DNA of 45,742 bases, from contig CAZOBH010000008.1 in assembly GCA_964578175.1 (NCBI GenBank), positions 1 to 45,742 of the forward strand, in the 5' to 3' direction. The first letter of the stretch is position 1; every line of letters starts with the position of its first letter. Position numbers and translations under genes: made by a program. Below, piece after piece: positions 26,284 to 33,897 of the stretch. This stretch comes from RUG11788 sp964578175. GTDB taxonomy: Bacteria; Bacillota_I; Bacilli_A; RF39; UBA660. The notes below the pieces were generated by a model. It was not told the origin of the DNA. It saw nothing but the letters and a program-made list of their open reading frames with translations, and searched no databases.

Positions 26284-27159
26284 ATGATAAAAGTTGCTAA
26301 AGATTGGGAAGACTATCAAATAATTGATGCATCAAATGGAGAAAAATTAGAAAGTTGGAATAATATAATACTATTAAGACCAGATCCTGAAATAATATGG
26401 AATAATGGAAATTTAATAGAAAAATATAATAATGTTAATGCTTATTATCATAGAAGTAATACAGGTGGAGGACATTGGGAAAACTTAAAAAAAACACCTG
26501 CATCTTGGCAAGTAAAATATAAAGATTTAGTATTTAATATTAAACAAATGGGATTTAAACATACAGGTTTATTTCCGGAACAAGCTATTAACTGGGATTA
26601 TATGAGAAATAAAATAGAAAATGAAAAAAGAGATGTTAAAGTACTTAATTTATTTTCATATACTGGTGCTGCAACTGTTGCATGTTTAAAAGCTGGAGCG
26701 TCAGTTGTACATGTAGATTCATCTAAAGGAATGGTTGACTGGGCTAAAGAAAATGTAAACAGTAATGATTTATCTGATAGACCAGTAAGATATATAGTAG
26801 ATGATGTAGTTAAATTTGTTAAAAGAGAAATAAGAAGAGGGAATAAATATGATGGAATAGTAATGGACCCTCCTTCTTATGGAAGAGGATCAAATAAAGA
26901 AGTTTGGGATATTGAAAAAGACTTATATAATTTAATTGAATTATGTACGGAATTATTAAATGACGATCCATTGTTTTTTATAGTAAATACATATTCTACT
27001 GGTTTATCTAAAGAAGTTATATCAAATTGTATTAAATTAACTATAAATAAAAAATATAATGGTATAGTAGATGCATTTGAAATAGGTTTACCAATAGAAA
27101 ATAGTGATTTAGTATTACCTTGTGGAATAACAGTAAGATGGGAGTTAAAAGGAGAATAA
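26284..27159 (+). CDS. Class I SAM-dependent methyltransferase (RlmI/RlmK-like group)
   Basis: 291 residues. A short N-terminal domain (VAKDWEDYQIIDASNGEKLESWN..LLRPDPE) precedes a Rossmann methyltransferase fold. SAM-binding motif I is LNLFSYTGAATVACLKAGA (about 120-138), then VDSSKGMVDWAKEN and the catalytic MDPPSYGRG near residue 195, as in rRNA m5C/m2G methyltransferases of the COG1092 type. It probably modifies 23S rRNA; the exact base is unknown. ATG 26284 follows AGAGGTG by 5 nt; a TTG three bases earlier is less likely. It is followed by two more RNA-related genes, which supports an RNA role. Confidence 0.8.
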   Translation: MIKVAKDWEDYQIIDASNGEKLESWNNIILLRPDPEIIWNNGNLIEKYNNVNAYYHRSNTGGGHWENLKKTPASWQVKYKDLVFNIKQMGFKHTGLFPEQAINWDYMRNKIENEKRDVKVLNLFSYTGAATVACLKAGASVVHVDSSKGMVDWAKENVNSNDLSDRPVRYIVDDVVKFVKREIRRGNKYDGIVMDPPSYGRGSNKEVWDIEKDLYNLIELCTELLNDDPLFFIVNTYSTGLSKEVISNCIKLTINKKYNGIVDAFEIGLPIENSDLVLPCGITVRWELKGE

Positions 27160-27160
27160 T

Positions 27161-27526
27161 ATGATAGAAATTGAACCAATATTTGAAGAATTTGTAGATT
27201 TTGATACTTTTAGTAAATCTGATTTTAGAGTAGTTAGAATTAAAGAATGTACAGCAGTACCTAAAAGTAATAAGTTATTAAAATTTGTTTTAGATGATGG
27301 TACTGGAGTTGATAGAATAATATTAAGTGGTATACATAAATATTATGAACCTGAAGATTTAATTGGTAAGAATGTAGTTGCAATTTTAAACTTACCTCCT
27401 AGAGAAATGATGGGTATTCCATCTTGTGGAATGCTTATGTCAGCAGTTTATAATGAAGATGGAGAAGAAAGATTACATCTAATGATTGTAGATGATTCAA
27501 TTCCTGCTGGAGCAAAATTATATTAA
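27161..27526 (+). CDS. tRNA-binding (EMAP/Trbp111-type) OB-fold protein
   Basis: 121 residues, a stand-alone tRNA-binding domain. The motif DFRVVRIKECTAVPKSNKLLKFVLDDG is the usual first beta strands of the CsaA/MetRS C-terminal OB fold. LSGIHKYYEPEDLIGKNVVAILNL and the MGIPSCGMLMSA motif (compare G-x-x-S-x-G-M-x-L) complete it. Such proteins bind tRNA generally, as free dimers or as the C-terminal extension of methionyl-tRNA synthetase. It starts 1 nt after the methyltransferase stop, so the two are co-expressed. Whether it acts as CsaA-like chaperone or as a MetRS partner cannot be told. Confidence 0.85.
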   Translation: MIEIEPIFEEFVDFDTFSKSDFRVVRIKECTAVPKSNKLLKFVLDDGTGVDRIILSGIHKYYEPEDLIGKNVVAILNLPPREMMGIPSCGMLMSAVYNEDGEERLHLMIVDDSIPAGAKLY

Positions 27527-27542
27527 TGATGAAGGTATAAAT

Positions 27543-28184
27543 ATGAAAATATTATATGAAGATAATCATTTAATAGTAGTTATTAAACCAGAAAATGTTT
27601 TGAGTCAGGCTGATAATACAAAAGATAAAGATATGTTAACAATAGTTAAAGAGTATATTAAAGAAAAATATAATAAGCCTGGAAATGTATATTTAGGTCT
27701 TGTTCATAGATTAGATAGACCAGTTGGTGGAATTATGGTTTTTGCTAAAACTTCTAAAGCTGCATCAAGATTATCAAATGAAATTAGAGAAAATAGATTT
27801 CATAAAAAGTATTTAGCTGTTGTTAGTGATAATGGTTTAAAAGATGAAGATACATTTATAGATTATTTATATAAAGATGATAATTTTAATACTGTAGTAG
27901 ATAAAGAAAAGGGCAAGTATTCAGAATTATCATATAAAGTGTTAAACAGAGTTAATAATTTAGCATTAGTAGATATTGATTTAAAAACAGGAAGGCATCA
28001 TCAAATAAGAGTCCAATTTGCATCAAGAAATCATCCTTTGTATGGTGATCAAAGATATGGAAAAGAAGATAAAAAACAAATAATGCTTTATGCTTATAGT
28101 TTAGAATTTGAACATCCAGTTACTAAAGAGAAAATGAGTTTTATAAATAAACCAAATACAGAAGAATGGAATAAGTTTTATTAG
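27543..28184 (+). CDS. RluA-family RNA pseudouridine synthase
   Basis: 213 residues, the catalytic domain only, with no S4 RNA-binding domain. The RluA signature is HRLDRPVGGIMVFAKT with catalytic Asp58. KTGRHHQIRVQF and PLYGDQRYG follow at the usual spacing. It isomerises uridine to pseudouridine in rRNA or tRNA; the target is unknown. ATG 27543 is preceded by GAAGG; a longer in-frame reading would start inside the upstream gene and has no ribosome site. It is third in an RNA-modification operon. Confidence 0.9.
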   Translation: MKILYEDNHLIVVIKPENVLSQADNTKDKDMLTIVKEYIKEKYNKPGNVYLGLVHRLDRPVGGIMVFAKTSKAASRLSNEIRENRFHKKYLAVVSDNGLKDEDTFIDYLYKDDNFNTVVDKEKGKYSELSYKVLNRVNNLALVDIDLKTGRHHQIRVQFASRNHPLYGDQRYGKEDKKQIMLYAYSLEFEHPVTKEKMSFINKPNTEEWNKFY

Positions 28185-28193
28185 GAGTTAAAA

Positions 28194-28370
28194 ATGGGAT
28201 TATTAGATTGGTTATTTGCGGATACCGATAAAAAAAATGAAGATAAAAAACTCGATAATCTAGGACTTGAAAAATGGGAAAAGGAAGAAGTAAAAAAAGG
28301 TGATTATAAGCCTTGGAATTTTGAAGAAGAAGAATTAGAGGACGACGATTATTACTTTGAAGATGACTAA
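28194..28370 (+). CDS. Small acidic protein (58 residues)
   Basis: A short gene with AGGAG 7 nt upstream of ATG 28194 and 9 nt after the pseudouridine synthase stop, so it closes this operon. The protein starts MGLLDWLFADTDKK, with amphipathic ends around DNLGLEKWEKEEVKKG. It contains PWNFEEEELEDDDYYFEDD, so the C-terminus is very acidic. It has no membrane helix and no family I recognise. Coding is supported by the ribosome site, the tight spacing and the clean terminator after it. Confidence 0.72.
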   Translation: MGLLDWLFADTDKKNEDKKLDNLGLEKWEKEEVKKGDYKPWNFEEEELEDDDYYFEDD

Positions 28371-28387
28371 AGTGTATAAAAAATTGA

Positions 28388-28443
28388 TAAAGACTGTAAT
28401 AATTTTGGATTAAAGGCCAAAATTGGTTGCAATCTTTTTTTCT
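28388..28443 (+). terminator. Intrinsic terminator
   Basis: A long hairpin with core AATTTTGG / CCAAAATT and outer AAAGA / TCTTT arms, followed by a T run. Confidence 0.8.
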
Positions 28444-28500
28444 TTTTGATATATTTTAAATAGGTAAAATAGATAAAGTAGAATAAAGGGAGATGAACCT

Positions 28501-29385
28501 ATGGAATATTTGAATTTTAATGTTATGGATTGGATTACAACACCTGCTGGTATTTGTGTATCACTAGGAATAGTTGCATTACTAATCGGAATTATATTAA
28601 CTTTAGTTAATGGTAAAGGAAAGAATAAAGGAGAAAAAGTTGAAGCTACTACAGAAGCTGCTCCAACAGAGGCAACACCAACAGAAGCAACTCCAACTGA
28701 GGCTGCTCCAGTTGAACCAGCACCAGTAGAAAATGTTGCTCCAACTGAAACGGTAGAAGCACCAGTAACTGATACTGAAGTTGCTCAACCTGAAGTTGTA
28801 GCCGTAGAACAACCTGCTGAAACTCCAGTAGAAACAGTTGAAACACCAGCTGTAGAGACTCCGGTTGAAGTACAAAATACTGCACCAGCAGAAGAACAAA
28901 CAATTAATCCTGAAGAAGTAGGAGTGTTAAATATACCTGAAACTACTGAAGAAGCAAAACCAGTAGAAACACCAACTGAAATAGTTGAAACACCAGCTGA
29001 ACCAGCTACAGAGACTCCAGTTGAAACACCAAAAGAAGAAACTCCAACTGAAGCACCAGTAGAAGATAAGAAAGCAGAACCTGCTATTTATGGAGGAGCT
29101 AATCCACAAGCTGATGTTAAAATAGAAAAAGAAGAAGAAAAACAAGTATATGGAGGAGCTGATCCTTTAGAAAACACTGGAGCACTTCCAAGAGTTGAAG
29201 TGCCAACTGTTAAAGAAAAAACAGAAGAAACTCCAGCTGAAGCACCAGTAGAAGAAAAAAAGGAAGAAGCACCAAACTTTGAAATAAATGAAAATGAAGC
29301 ACCAAAAGAAGAAGAAAATAAAGAAGCAACTAATGAAAAGCAAAGTGCAACACCAAAAGATAATGTTGAAACATTAGAGTTCTAA
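28501..29385 (+). CDS. Membrane-anchored Pro/Glu/Thr/Val-rich repeat protein
   Basis: 294 residues. A short N-terminus and one transmembrane helix (about 18-38) with a GKGKNKGEK basic flank are followed by about 250 residues of low complexity built from (A/T)PTEA, VETP and PVE units. Two copies of a YGGA(N/D)P motif (AIYGGANPQ, QVYGGADPL) sit about 20 residues apart. The basic patch after the helix suggests that the repeat region is cytoplasmic, though a wall-spanning stalk is possible. No enzyme domain is seen. The repeats are likely flexible and prone to length change. Function unknown. Confidence 0.75.
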   Translation: MEYLNFNVMDWITTPAGICVSLGIVALLIGIILTLVNGKGKNKGEKVEATTEAAPTEATPTEATPTEAAPVEPAPVENVAPTETVEAPVTDTEVAQPEVVAVEQPAETPVETVETPAVETPVEVQNTAPAEEQTINPEEVGVLNIPETTEEAKPVETPTEIVETPAEPATETPVETPKEETPTEAPVEDKKAEPAIYGGANPQADVKIEKEEEKQVYGGADPLENTGALPRVEVPTVKEKTEETPAEAPVEEKKEEAPNFEINENEAPKEEENKEATNEKQSATPKDNVETLEF

Positions 29386-29400
29386 AAGAACTCTTTTTAT
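29376..29400 (+). terminator. Intrinsic terminator overlapping a stop codon
   Basis: AGAGTTCT (29376-29383) / AGAACTCT (29387-29394), loop AAA. The TAA stop (29383-29385) lies in the loop region. Confidence 0.85.
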
Positions 29401-29428
29401 TTTGTAAAAAGTGTTATTAAATAAAATG

Positions 29429-29457
29429 TTGACATAATTAGACAATTGTGCTATAAT
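29429..29457 (+). promoter_or_regulatory. Perfect-consensus extended promoter
   Basis: -35 TTGACA (29429-29434), exactly 17 nt, -10 TATAAT (29452-29457) preceded by TGC. This is the closest match to full vegetative consensus in the window. Confidence 0.88.
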
Positions 29458-29463
29458 ATAGAC

Positions 29464-29534
29464 ACATTGAGATAGGAGAGACAATTTACAAATAGGGGTT
29501 GTAAATAAATGTTTGTAAGGGGGTTGAATTACAT
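29464..29534 (+). promoter_or_regulatory. Structured leader with hairpin and a 9-codon leader frame
   Basis: ATTTACAA (29484-29491) / TTGTAAAT (29499-29506) form an 8-bp stem with loop ATAGGGG, which holds a ribosome-site-like AGGGG. A short frame MFVRGLNYI starts at ATG 29509 and ends in a TGA (29536-29538) that overlaps the real gene's ATG (29535-29537). This could couple translation or be a chance frame. Confidence 0.4.
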
Positions 29535-29954
29535 ATGAAACAATCTTATATATTTGAATATTTAAATGAAAATGATTTTAGAAAGAAAGAAAGAACAGTT
29601 AGAAAATATAACATGCTTGCATACAAAAAGTTGACATTTGAATATTATCCAGAATTAAGAAATGGTAACTTTTTAGGAGAAATTGTTTCAGTTAATAAAA
29701 AAGCAAATACTAAAGAGTATGAATTAAAATTACCTACTGATGCTTTATTTGTTAAAGTACATGGTGAAATTAAATTACATTATACAGTATATGAAGATAA
29801 AAATATTATTTTATTAACTAATATAACTCCTGAAGGAATCCTTGATGAAGGACATAGAGCTGAACTTTCTACATATAAAGGAGTTATGATTTCTAAATCT
29901 AATCCAGAAAAAGATATGTTTAAAGTTAATTTATTAAACATGTTACAAAAATAG
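29535..29954 (+). CDS. Strongly promoted small protein of unknown function
   Basis: 139 residues, no signal peptide or membrane helix, Lys/Glu-rich, mixed alpha/beta by eye (FEYLNENDFRKKERTV.., a beta-like middle with VKVHGEIKLHYTVYEDKNIILLTNITPEG). I do not recognise a family. A perfect-consensus promoter and a structured leader suggest high and perhaps regulated expression. GGGGG at 29519-29523 lies 11 nt before ATG, so the ribosome site is unusual. It is monocistronic, with a strong terminator. It lies next to the prepilin genes but has its own transcript. Probably a conserved cytoplasmic protein of the lineage. Confidence 0.72.
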   Translation: MKQSYIFEYLNENDFRKKERTVRKYNMLAYKKLTFEYYPELRNGNFLGEIVSVNKKANTKEYELKLPTDALFVKVHGEIKLHYTVYEDKNIILLTNITPEGILDEGHRAELSTYKGVMISKSNPEKDMFKVNLLNMLQK

Positions 29955-29983
29955 TAAAGTATAATAACTTTACTATTTTATTT
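29951..29983 (+). terminator. Intrinsic terminator overlapping a stop codon
   Basis: ATAGTAAAGT / ACTTTACTAT, loop ATAATA: a perfect 10-bp stem. The TAG stop (29952-29954) is inside the 5' arm. Confidence 0.88.
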
Positions 29984-30026
29984 TTGCTTAAAAAAAGATA
30001 TACTTATACTAGGATAGGTGATAAGT

Positions 30027-30584
30027 ATGAATAAAAAAGGATTCACTTTAATTGAGTTATTGGCTGTAGTAGTTATTTTAGGATTATTGATTGCTATAGC
30101 TGTTCCAAATACTTTAAGTATGATAGATAAACAAAAGATGACAACTTACTTAGAAAATGGTAAAACTTTTGCATCTCTTGTAAAATCTAAGTTAAAAACT
30201 GATAGAAAGTTAGAAATGCCAGATGATAATTCAACTGTTTCTGTTGTAACTCTTGGATATTTAGAAACAAATGATATTAAAAACGATCCATTTGGTAATG
30301 AATATAATAAAGACTTGTCATATGTATTAGTTCAACTTTCTGGTGATGAATATAAGTACTATGTAACTTTAGTATCATGTGCTGATGGTAATTATTGTGA
30401 CATAAATAACCATGGTATATGGAGAGGAATAGTTTATACAGAATTAAAAGAACTATCTGGAGATGATAGATTCCAAAAAGTTAAGATGTCTGGTGTAAAT
30501 CCAAATCATATAAATACTTTACAATCAGTTCTTAACGGAAAAACAATATATAAAAATGGTGAATTATATGAACCTGGGGTGTAA
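30027..30584 (+). CDS. Type IV prepilin-like protein 1
   Basis: 185 residues. The class III signal MNKKG/FTLIELLAVVV has its cleavage site after Gly5 and Glu at +5 of the mature protein. A 20-residue hydrophobic helix and then a globular domain follow, with PFGNEYNKDLSYV and a Cys pair (VSCADGNYCDIN). Such proteins are cut and methylated by a prepilin peptidase (none in this window) and built into type IV or competence-type pili. ATG 30027 has AGGTG 6 nt upstream; a GTG at 30018 is the ribosome site itself. A paralogue follows at 30694, each with separate promoter and terminator. Confidence 0.9.
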   Translation: MNKKGFTLIELLAVVVILGLLIAIAVPNTLSMIDKQKMTTYLENGKTFASLVKSKLKTDRKLEMPDDNSTVSVVTLGYLETNDIKNDPFGNEYNKDLSYVLVQLSGDEYKYYVTLVSCADGNYCDINNHGIWRGIVYTELKELSGDDRFQKVKMSGVNPNHINTLQSVLNGKTIYKNGELYEPGV

Positions 30585-30610
30585 AGATTTAGGAAACTAA
30601 ATCTTTTTTT
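30583..30610 (+). terminator. Intrinsic terminator overlapping a stop codon
   Basis: AAAGATTTAG / CTAAATCTTT with a GAAA tetraloop, then T4. The stem starts inside TAA 30582-30584. Confidence 0.92.
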
Positions 30611-30631
30611 GTGAAAATATGTTTTTTAGTA

Positions 30632-30660
30632 TTGATTATAGAAAATTAAAATGATAATAT
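30632..30660 (+). promoter_or_regulatory. Promoter of prepilin gene 2
   Basis: -35 TTGATT (30632-30637), 17-nt spacer, -10 TAATAT (30655-30660). Confidence 0.6.
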
Positions 30661-30693
30661 TTATTTATAAGATAGGAAAGGAAGGTAATTTAA

Positions 30694-31272
30694 ATGAAAT
30701 CAAATAAGAAAGGGTTTACATTAATCGAACTATTAGCAGTTATCGTTATTTTAGGATTATTGATGGCTATAGCTATTCCAAGTGTAACTAGATATATCCA
30801 ACAATCAAGAATGAAAACTTTAACTAGTTCAATCGATTCATTTATTACAGCAGTAACTACTGATGTTAATAATAATGAATATGGACCTTTAACTGATGGT
30901 AATAAGATTTATTATGTACCAGTTTCAAATGTTGAAGCTGACTCATGTGTTGCTCTTGAAAAAGGAGGAACTGATCCATTTGGTGATTGGAAAGAAGCTT
31001 ATGTTGTAGTTCATTATAATCCAACTACTTATAGTTTTGATTATTATTTCACATTCGTTGATACAGCAGGATATGGAATGGCAGTTACTAAGTCTGATGC
31101 AATTAAGTCAACTGGTAAAGATCAAATTATTAACCCATCACCAGTTTTAGCAACAGATGCAACAGGAACTGGAACTAAAATTACTGCTCAACAATTAGCA
31201 CAAAATGATAATAAGACTATAGTAGTTCTAAAAGACGCTACTACAGGTAAAAAGAAATGTACTGTTAATTAA
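30694..31272 (+). CDS. Type IV prepilin-like protein 2
   Basis: 192 residues. The prepilin signal MKSNKKG/FTLIELLAVIV has Glu at +5 and is followed by ILGLLMAIAIPSVTRYIQQSRMKTL, the standard N-terminal alpha helix. The globular part carries DPFGDWKEAYVVV, matching the PFGNEY block of prepilin 1, and two Cys (ADSCVAL and the final KKKCTVN). It is a paralogue of the protein at 30027-30584, with most divergence in the exposed domain. AAGGAAGG lies upstream of ATG 30694. No pilus ATPase of the PilB type is in the window. The two may use machinery encoded elsewhere or serve as pseudopilins. Confidence 0.9.
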   Translation: MKSNKKGFTLIELLAVIVILGLLMAIAIPSVTRYIQQSRMKTLTSSIDSFITAVTTDVNNNEYGPLTDGNKIYYVPVSNVEADSCVALEKGGTDPFGDWKEAYVVVHYNPTTYSFDYYFTFVDTAGYGMAVTKSDAIKSTGKDQIINPSPVLATDATGTGTKITAQQLAQNDNKTIVVLKDATTGKKKCTVN

Positions 31273-31278
31273 TAAAGT

Positions 31279-31314
31279 AAAAAAAGATTTAGAGTAATCT
31301 AAATCTTTTTTTGT
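31279..31314 (+). terminator. Strong intrinsic terminator
   Basis: AAAAAAGATTTAGA (31280-31293) / TCTAAATCTTTTTT (31298-31311), loop GTAA: a perfect 14-bp stem. Confidence 0.93.
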
Positions 31315-31403
31315 AAATATTAAAAATAATGGTAAAAACTATTTTACTATTATTTTTATTTTGATATAATTAGTATGATAAAATAGGTTTGGAGATTATA
31401 TAT

Positions 31404-31772
31404 ATGAAGAAAATGAAAAACATACTAATTATATTTATTCTTTTATTTTGTATTGTACCAGTAGTATATGCTGAGAAATGTGATGCATTACTAACTCATG
31501 ATGCAGCAGAATTTATTAAAGAAATAATTACTTATATTAGAATAGGAGTTCCTATTTTATTAATTATTTTATCTGTAGTAGATTTTGTATCTGTTATAGG
31601 TTCACAAGATGATAATGCAATGAAAAAAGCAATATCTAATGTAACAAAAAGATTTATTGCTGCAGCACTAATATTCTTTGTACCTCTTATAATAGGTTTA
31701 ATACTTGGAATTGATGCAGTTAAAAATGCTTTGAATTTAGTAGATGATCCAACTTGTGAGGTAGCTAATTAG
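31404..31772 (+). CDS. VirB2/TrbC-like pilin-type protein of the type IV secretion locus
   Basis: 122 residues. The signal peptide (about 1-23, ending VVYA) is followed by the short exterior stretch EKCDALLTHDAAEFIKEI. Two hydrophobic helices (about 40-60 and 78-100) flank a charged loop (SQDDNAMKKAISNVTKRF). This is the VirB2/TrbC plan: signal peptide, two helices, basic loop. It opens the VirB4/VirD4 gene set, the usual place for this subunit, and is a paralogue of 19195-19497. GGAG is 9 nt before ATG 31404; a TTG at 31389 overlaps the ribosome site and is rejected as start. Confidence 0.6.
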   Translation: MKKMKNILIIFILLFCIVPVVYAEKCDALLTHDAAEFIKEIITYIRIGVPILLIILSVVDFVSVIGSQDDNAMKKAISNVTKRFIAAALIFFVPLIIGLILGIDAVKNALNLVDDPTCEVAN

Positions 31773-31806
31773 AAATTAATATAAATAAAATGGGATGTGA
31801 TTAGTT

Positions 31807-33549
31807 GTGACTAGAGACTTTTTTAACAATTTTATCCGTAATTTATTTTGTTCCATTGATTACTATATATATTCATCTATAGAATGGGTTGTCCAAGGAA
31901 TATTTGATATATCTACATTAAGAACTTATACTAAGATAGTTGATCAAGTTCGTAATAAGATATATGTTCTTCTTGGAATATTTATGTTATTTAAACTATC
32001 AATTACTTTAGTTAACTATTTGATTAACCCTGAACAGATGAGTGATAACCAAAAGGGAATGAAAAAACTTGTTCCAAGGACAATACTTTTATTAGCTTTA
32101 TTGTTACTTACACCAACTATATTTAGATTTTTATATCGTGCTCAAACAGTATTTGTTCCGATGTTACCAAAGATATTTATTGGAAAAACAGTATCTGATG
32201 TAAATAAAACAGTAACTAAGAATTCAAATACTATGGCAGTAACTTTGCTCCAGGCTTTCTTCCATCCGTATTACTCGGATAAAGCCGATGATGAGTTTGC
32301 ACCAATTGATGGATCTAAAGAAATAACGAGTTTAACGGATTTTGTACAGCATGTTAATGATTCAAATCCACTAACTATACCGTTGCTTGGTGAATCAGTG
32401 GCAGGATATAGTTATGAGTATAGATTTTTCTTATCAACGATAGTTGGTCTTATTACTCTAGGACTTCTCGTAGCAATTACTTTAGATGTTGCGATAAGAT
32501 TATTTAAAATGTTAGTACTCGAAATGTTAGCGCCTATTCCAATAATAGGTAGTATATCACCAACTACGGATGAACAAACTTCGCTTCAAAGTTGGGCAAA
32601 AGAACTAGCAATTACTTTTTTAGATATATTTATAAAACTTTCTCTTGTATATTTAGTTTTATACTTTGTTACAGAGTTAAACAGCAATACACTATTTGTT
32701 ACATGGGAAGGAGCTGAAGGATCTAAAATATCTCCTTTAAGACTTATGTATTTAAAAGTATTCTTAATACTAGGATTACTAATATTTGCACATCAAGCAC
32801 CTAAATTTATTAGAAAGATGTTTGGTATTAAAGATGGAGATGAAGGAAACTTCCTAGGAAGTGTAGCTGGAGGAATTGCTGGATTTGGTTCAGGCCTTAT
32901 TTCTGGAGCTATTTCAGGGCAAGGACTTAGAGGAGCAATATCTGGTGGTATAAATGGAGCTTCTCAAGGATATAATAGAGTAGCACAACAATCTCAATCT
33001 TCAGGAGCATGGCGTGGAGGAAGTAGAGCACTAGAAGAAAATAATGCACCAATTAATTCAAATAGAATTAATGATAAGAGTGGAATACTAGCATCTCTTC
33101 AAAATATGAGCGGAAGTTCAAAACTAAGAGCAGAATCTTCTAAAGTTTCTGATACAGTAGAAAAAGCAAGAAGTTCATGGCAAACAGCACAAACAATGGC
33201 GATTGAAGCAGAAAATACATATAACAATTTAATTTCAAATGGACCTAGTCAAGGTGAAAGCGATCAAGATTATAATAATAGAAGAGCTGAAGCTTATAAC
33301 GACTGGCAAGTTAAATTAAAGATAAGTACTGAGGCTGAAGCAAAATATAATCGTGCTCGTGGTTCAACTGGATCATCAGCTGCTGCATCAAGAGGTAAAA
33401 CAGCTAGAAAAGTTCATGTTGGAAAAGGAGAAAATGTTAATAAAAATACAGCTTCAAGTGTTGCTCAACAAGCTGGAAGCATGGAAGGAACAACGATTGA
33501 GTCAAGAAGAATTGAAAGAACTTCTCAATCAAATGATAATATGAGGTGA
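31807..33549 (+). CDS. VirB6/TrbL-like polytopic membrane protein
   Basis: 580 residues with GTG start at 31807. Hydrophobic helices lie at about 52-70, 92-112, 205-250 and 275-300, with another near 320-335. They include the IPIIGSISP and KELAITFLDIFIKLSLVYLVLY segments typical of TrbL/VirB6 channels. After about residue 340 comes a Gly/Ala/Ser-rich region (GSVAGGIAGFGSGLISGAISGQG), then a long Gln/Ser/Ala/Arg-rich cytoplasmic tail, as in TrbL-type proteins. VirB6 lines the inner-membrane channel. Position between VirB2-like and PrgI-like genes supports the call. The tail's sequence is low in complexity and poorly conserved by nature. Confidence 0.72.
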   Translation: MTRDFFNNFIRNLFCSIDYYIYSSIEWVVQGIFDISTLRTYTKIVDQVRNKIYVLLGIFMLFKLSITLVNYLINPEQMSDNQKGMKKLVPRTILLLALLLLTPTIFRFLYRAQTVFVPMLPKIFIGKTVSDVNKTVTKNSNTMAVTLLQAFFHPYYSDKADDEFAPIDGSKEITSLTDFVQHVNDSNPLTIPLLGESVAGYSYEYRFFLSTIVGLITLGLLVAITLDVAIRLFKMLVLEMLAPIPIIGSISPTTDEQTSLQSWAKELAITFLDIFIKLSLVYLVLYFVTELNSNTLFVTWEGAEGSKISPLRLMYLKVFLILGLLIFAHQAPKFIRKMFGIKDGDEGNFLGSVAGGIAGFGSGLISGAISGQGLRGAISGGINGASQGYNRVAQQSQSSGAWRGGSRALEENNAPINSNRINDKSGILASLQNMSGSSKLRAESSKVSDTVEKARSSWQTAQTMAIEAENTYNNLISNGPSQGESDQDYNNRRAEAYNDWQVKLKISTEAEAKYNRARGSTGSSAAASRGKTARKVHVGKGENVNKNTASSVAQQAGSMEGTTIESRRIERTSQSNDNMR

Positions 33550-33555
33550 TAATAA

Positions 33556-33897
33556 ATGGAGAACAATTATTTGATACCAGCCAATGCCAATAGAGGTAGA
33601 TTAATTGTTGGAATATTTAGACCAATAGATTTAGCTATATTTGGAACTGGCTGTGGATTAACATTAGCAGGTTTACTACTTTTGCAAAATTATATTGATA
33701 GTATTGCAATAGCTATATTAATAGTTTTACCAGCACTTATAACTGGATTCTTGGTATTACCAATACCAAATCAACATAATATACTGGTTTTCTTACAAAA
33801 TATGTTCAAATTTTTTGATAATAAAGCAAAATATAGATATTTATGGAAAGGATGGTGCGTTGATCGTGGCGAAGAACAACAACAAAAGAGGAATTAG
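33556..33897 (+). CDS. PrgI/VirB3-like membrane protein
   Basis: 113 residues with two closely spaced helices (about 25-45 and 50-70) after a short N-terminus (LIPANANRGRLIVGIFRPIDL) and a conserved-looking C-terminal segment (QNMFKFFDNKAKYRYLWKG). The PrgI family, the VirB3 counterpart in Gram-positive conjugation systems, has this size and layout and always precedes VirB4. Here the TraC-like gene and VirB4 follow. AGGTGATAA is upstream of ATG 33556. The last 38 nt overlap the start of the next gene. Confidence 0.75.
   Translation: MENNYLIPANANRGRLIVGIFRPIDLAIFGTGCGLTLAGLLLLQNYIDSIAIAILIVLPALITGFLVLPIPNQHNILVFLQNMFKFFDNKAKYRYLWKGWCVDRGEEQQQKRN

Noticed and set aside
28603..29145. Long reading frames on the minus strand opposite the Pro/Glu/Thr-rich gene and the Cys-rich genes
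   Set aside because: They mirror the repetitive or biased codons of the real genes, have no ribosome sites, and code for improbable Cys/Trp/Phe- or Leu/Gln-rich products.
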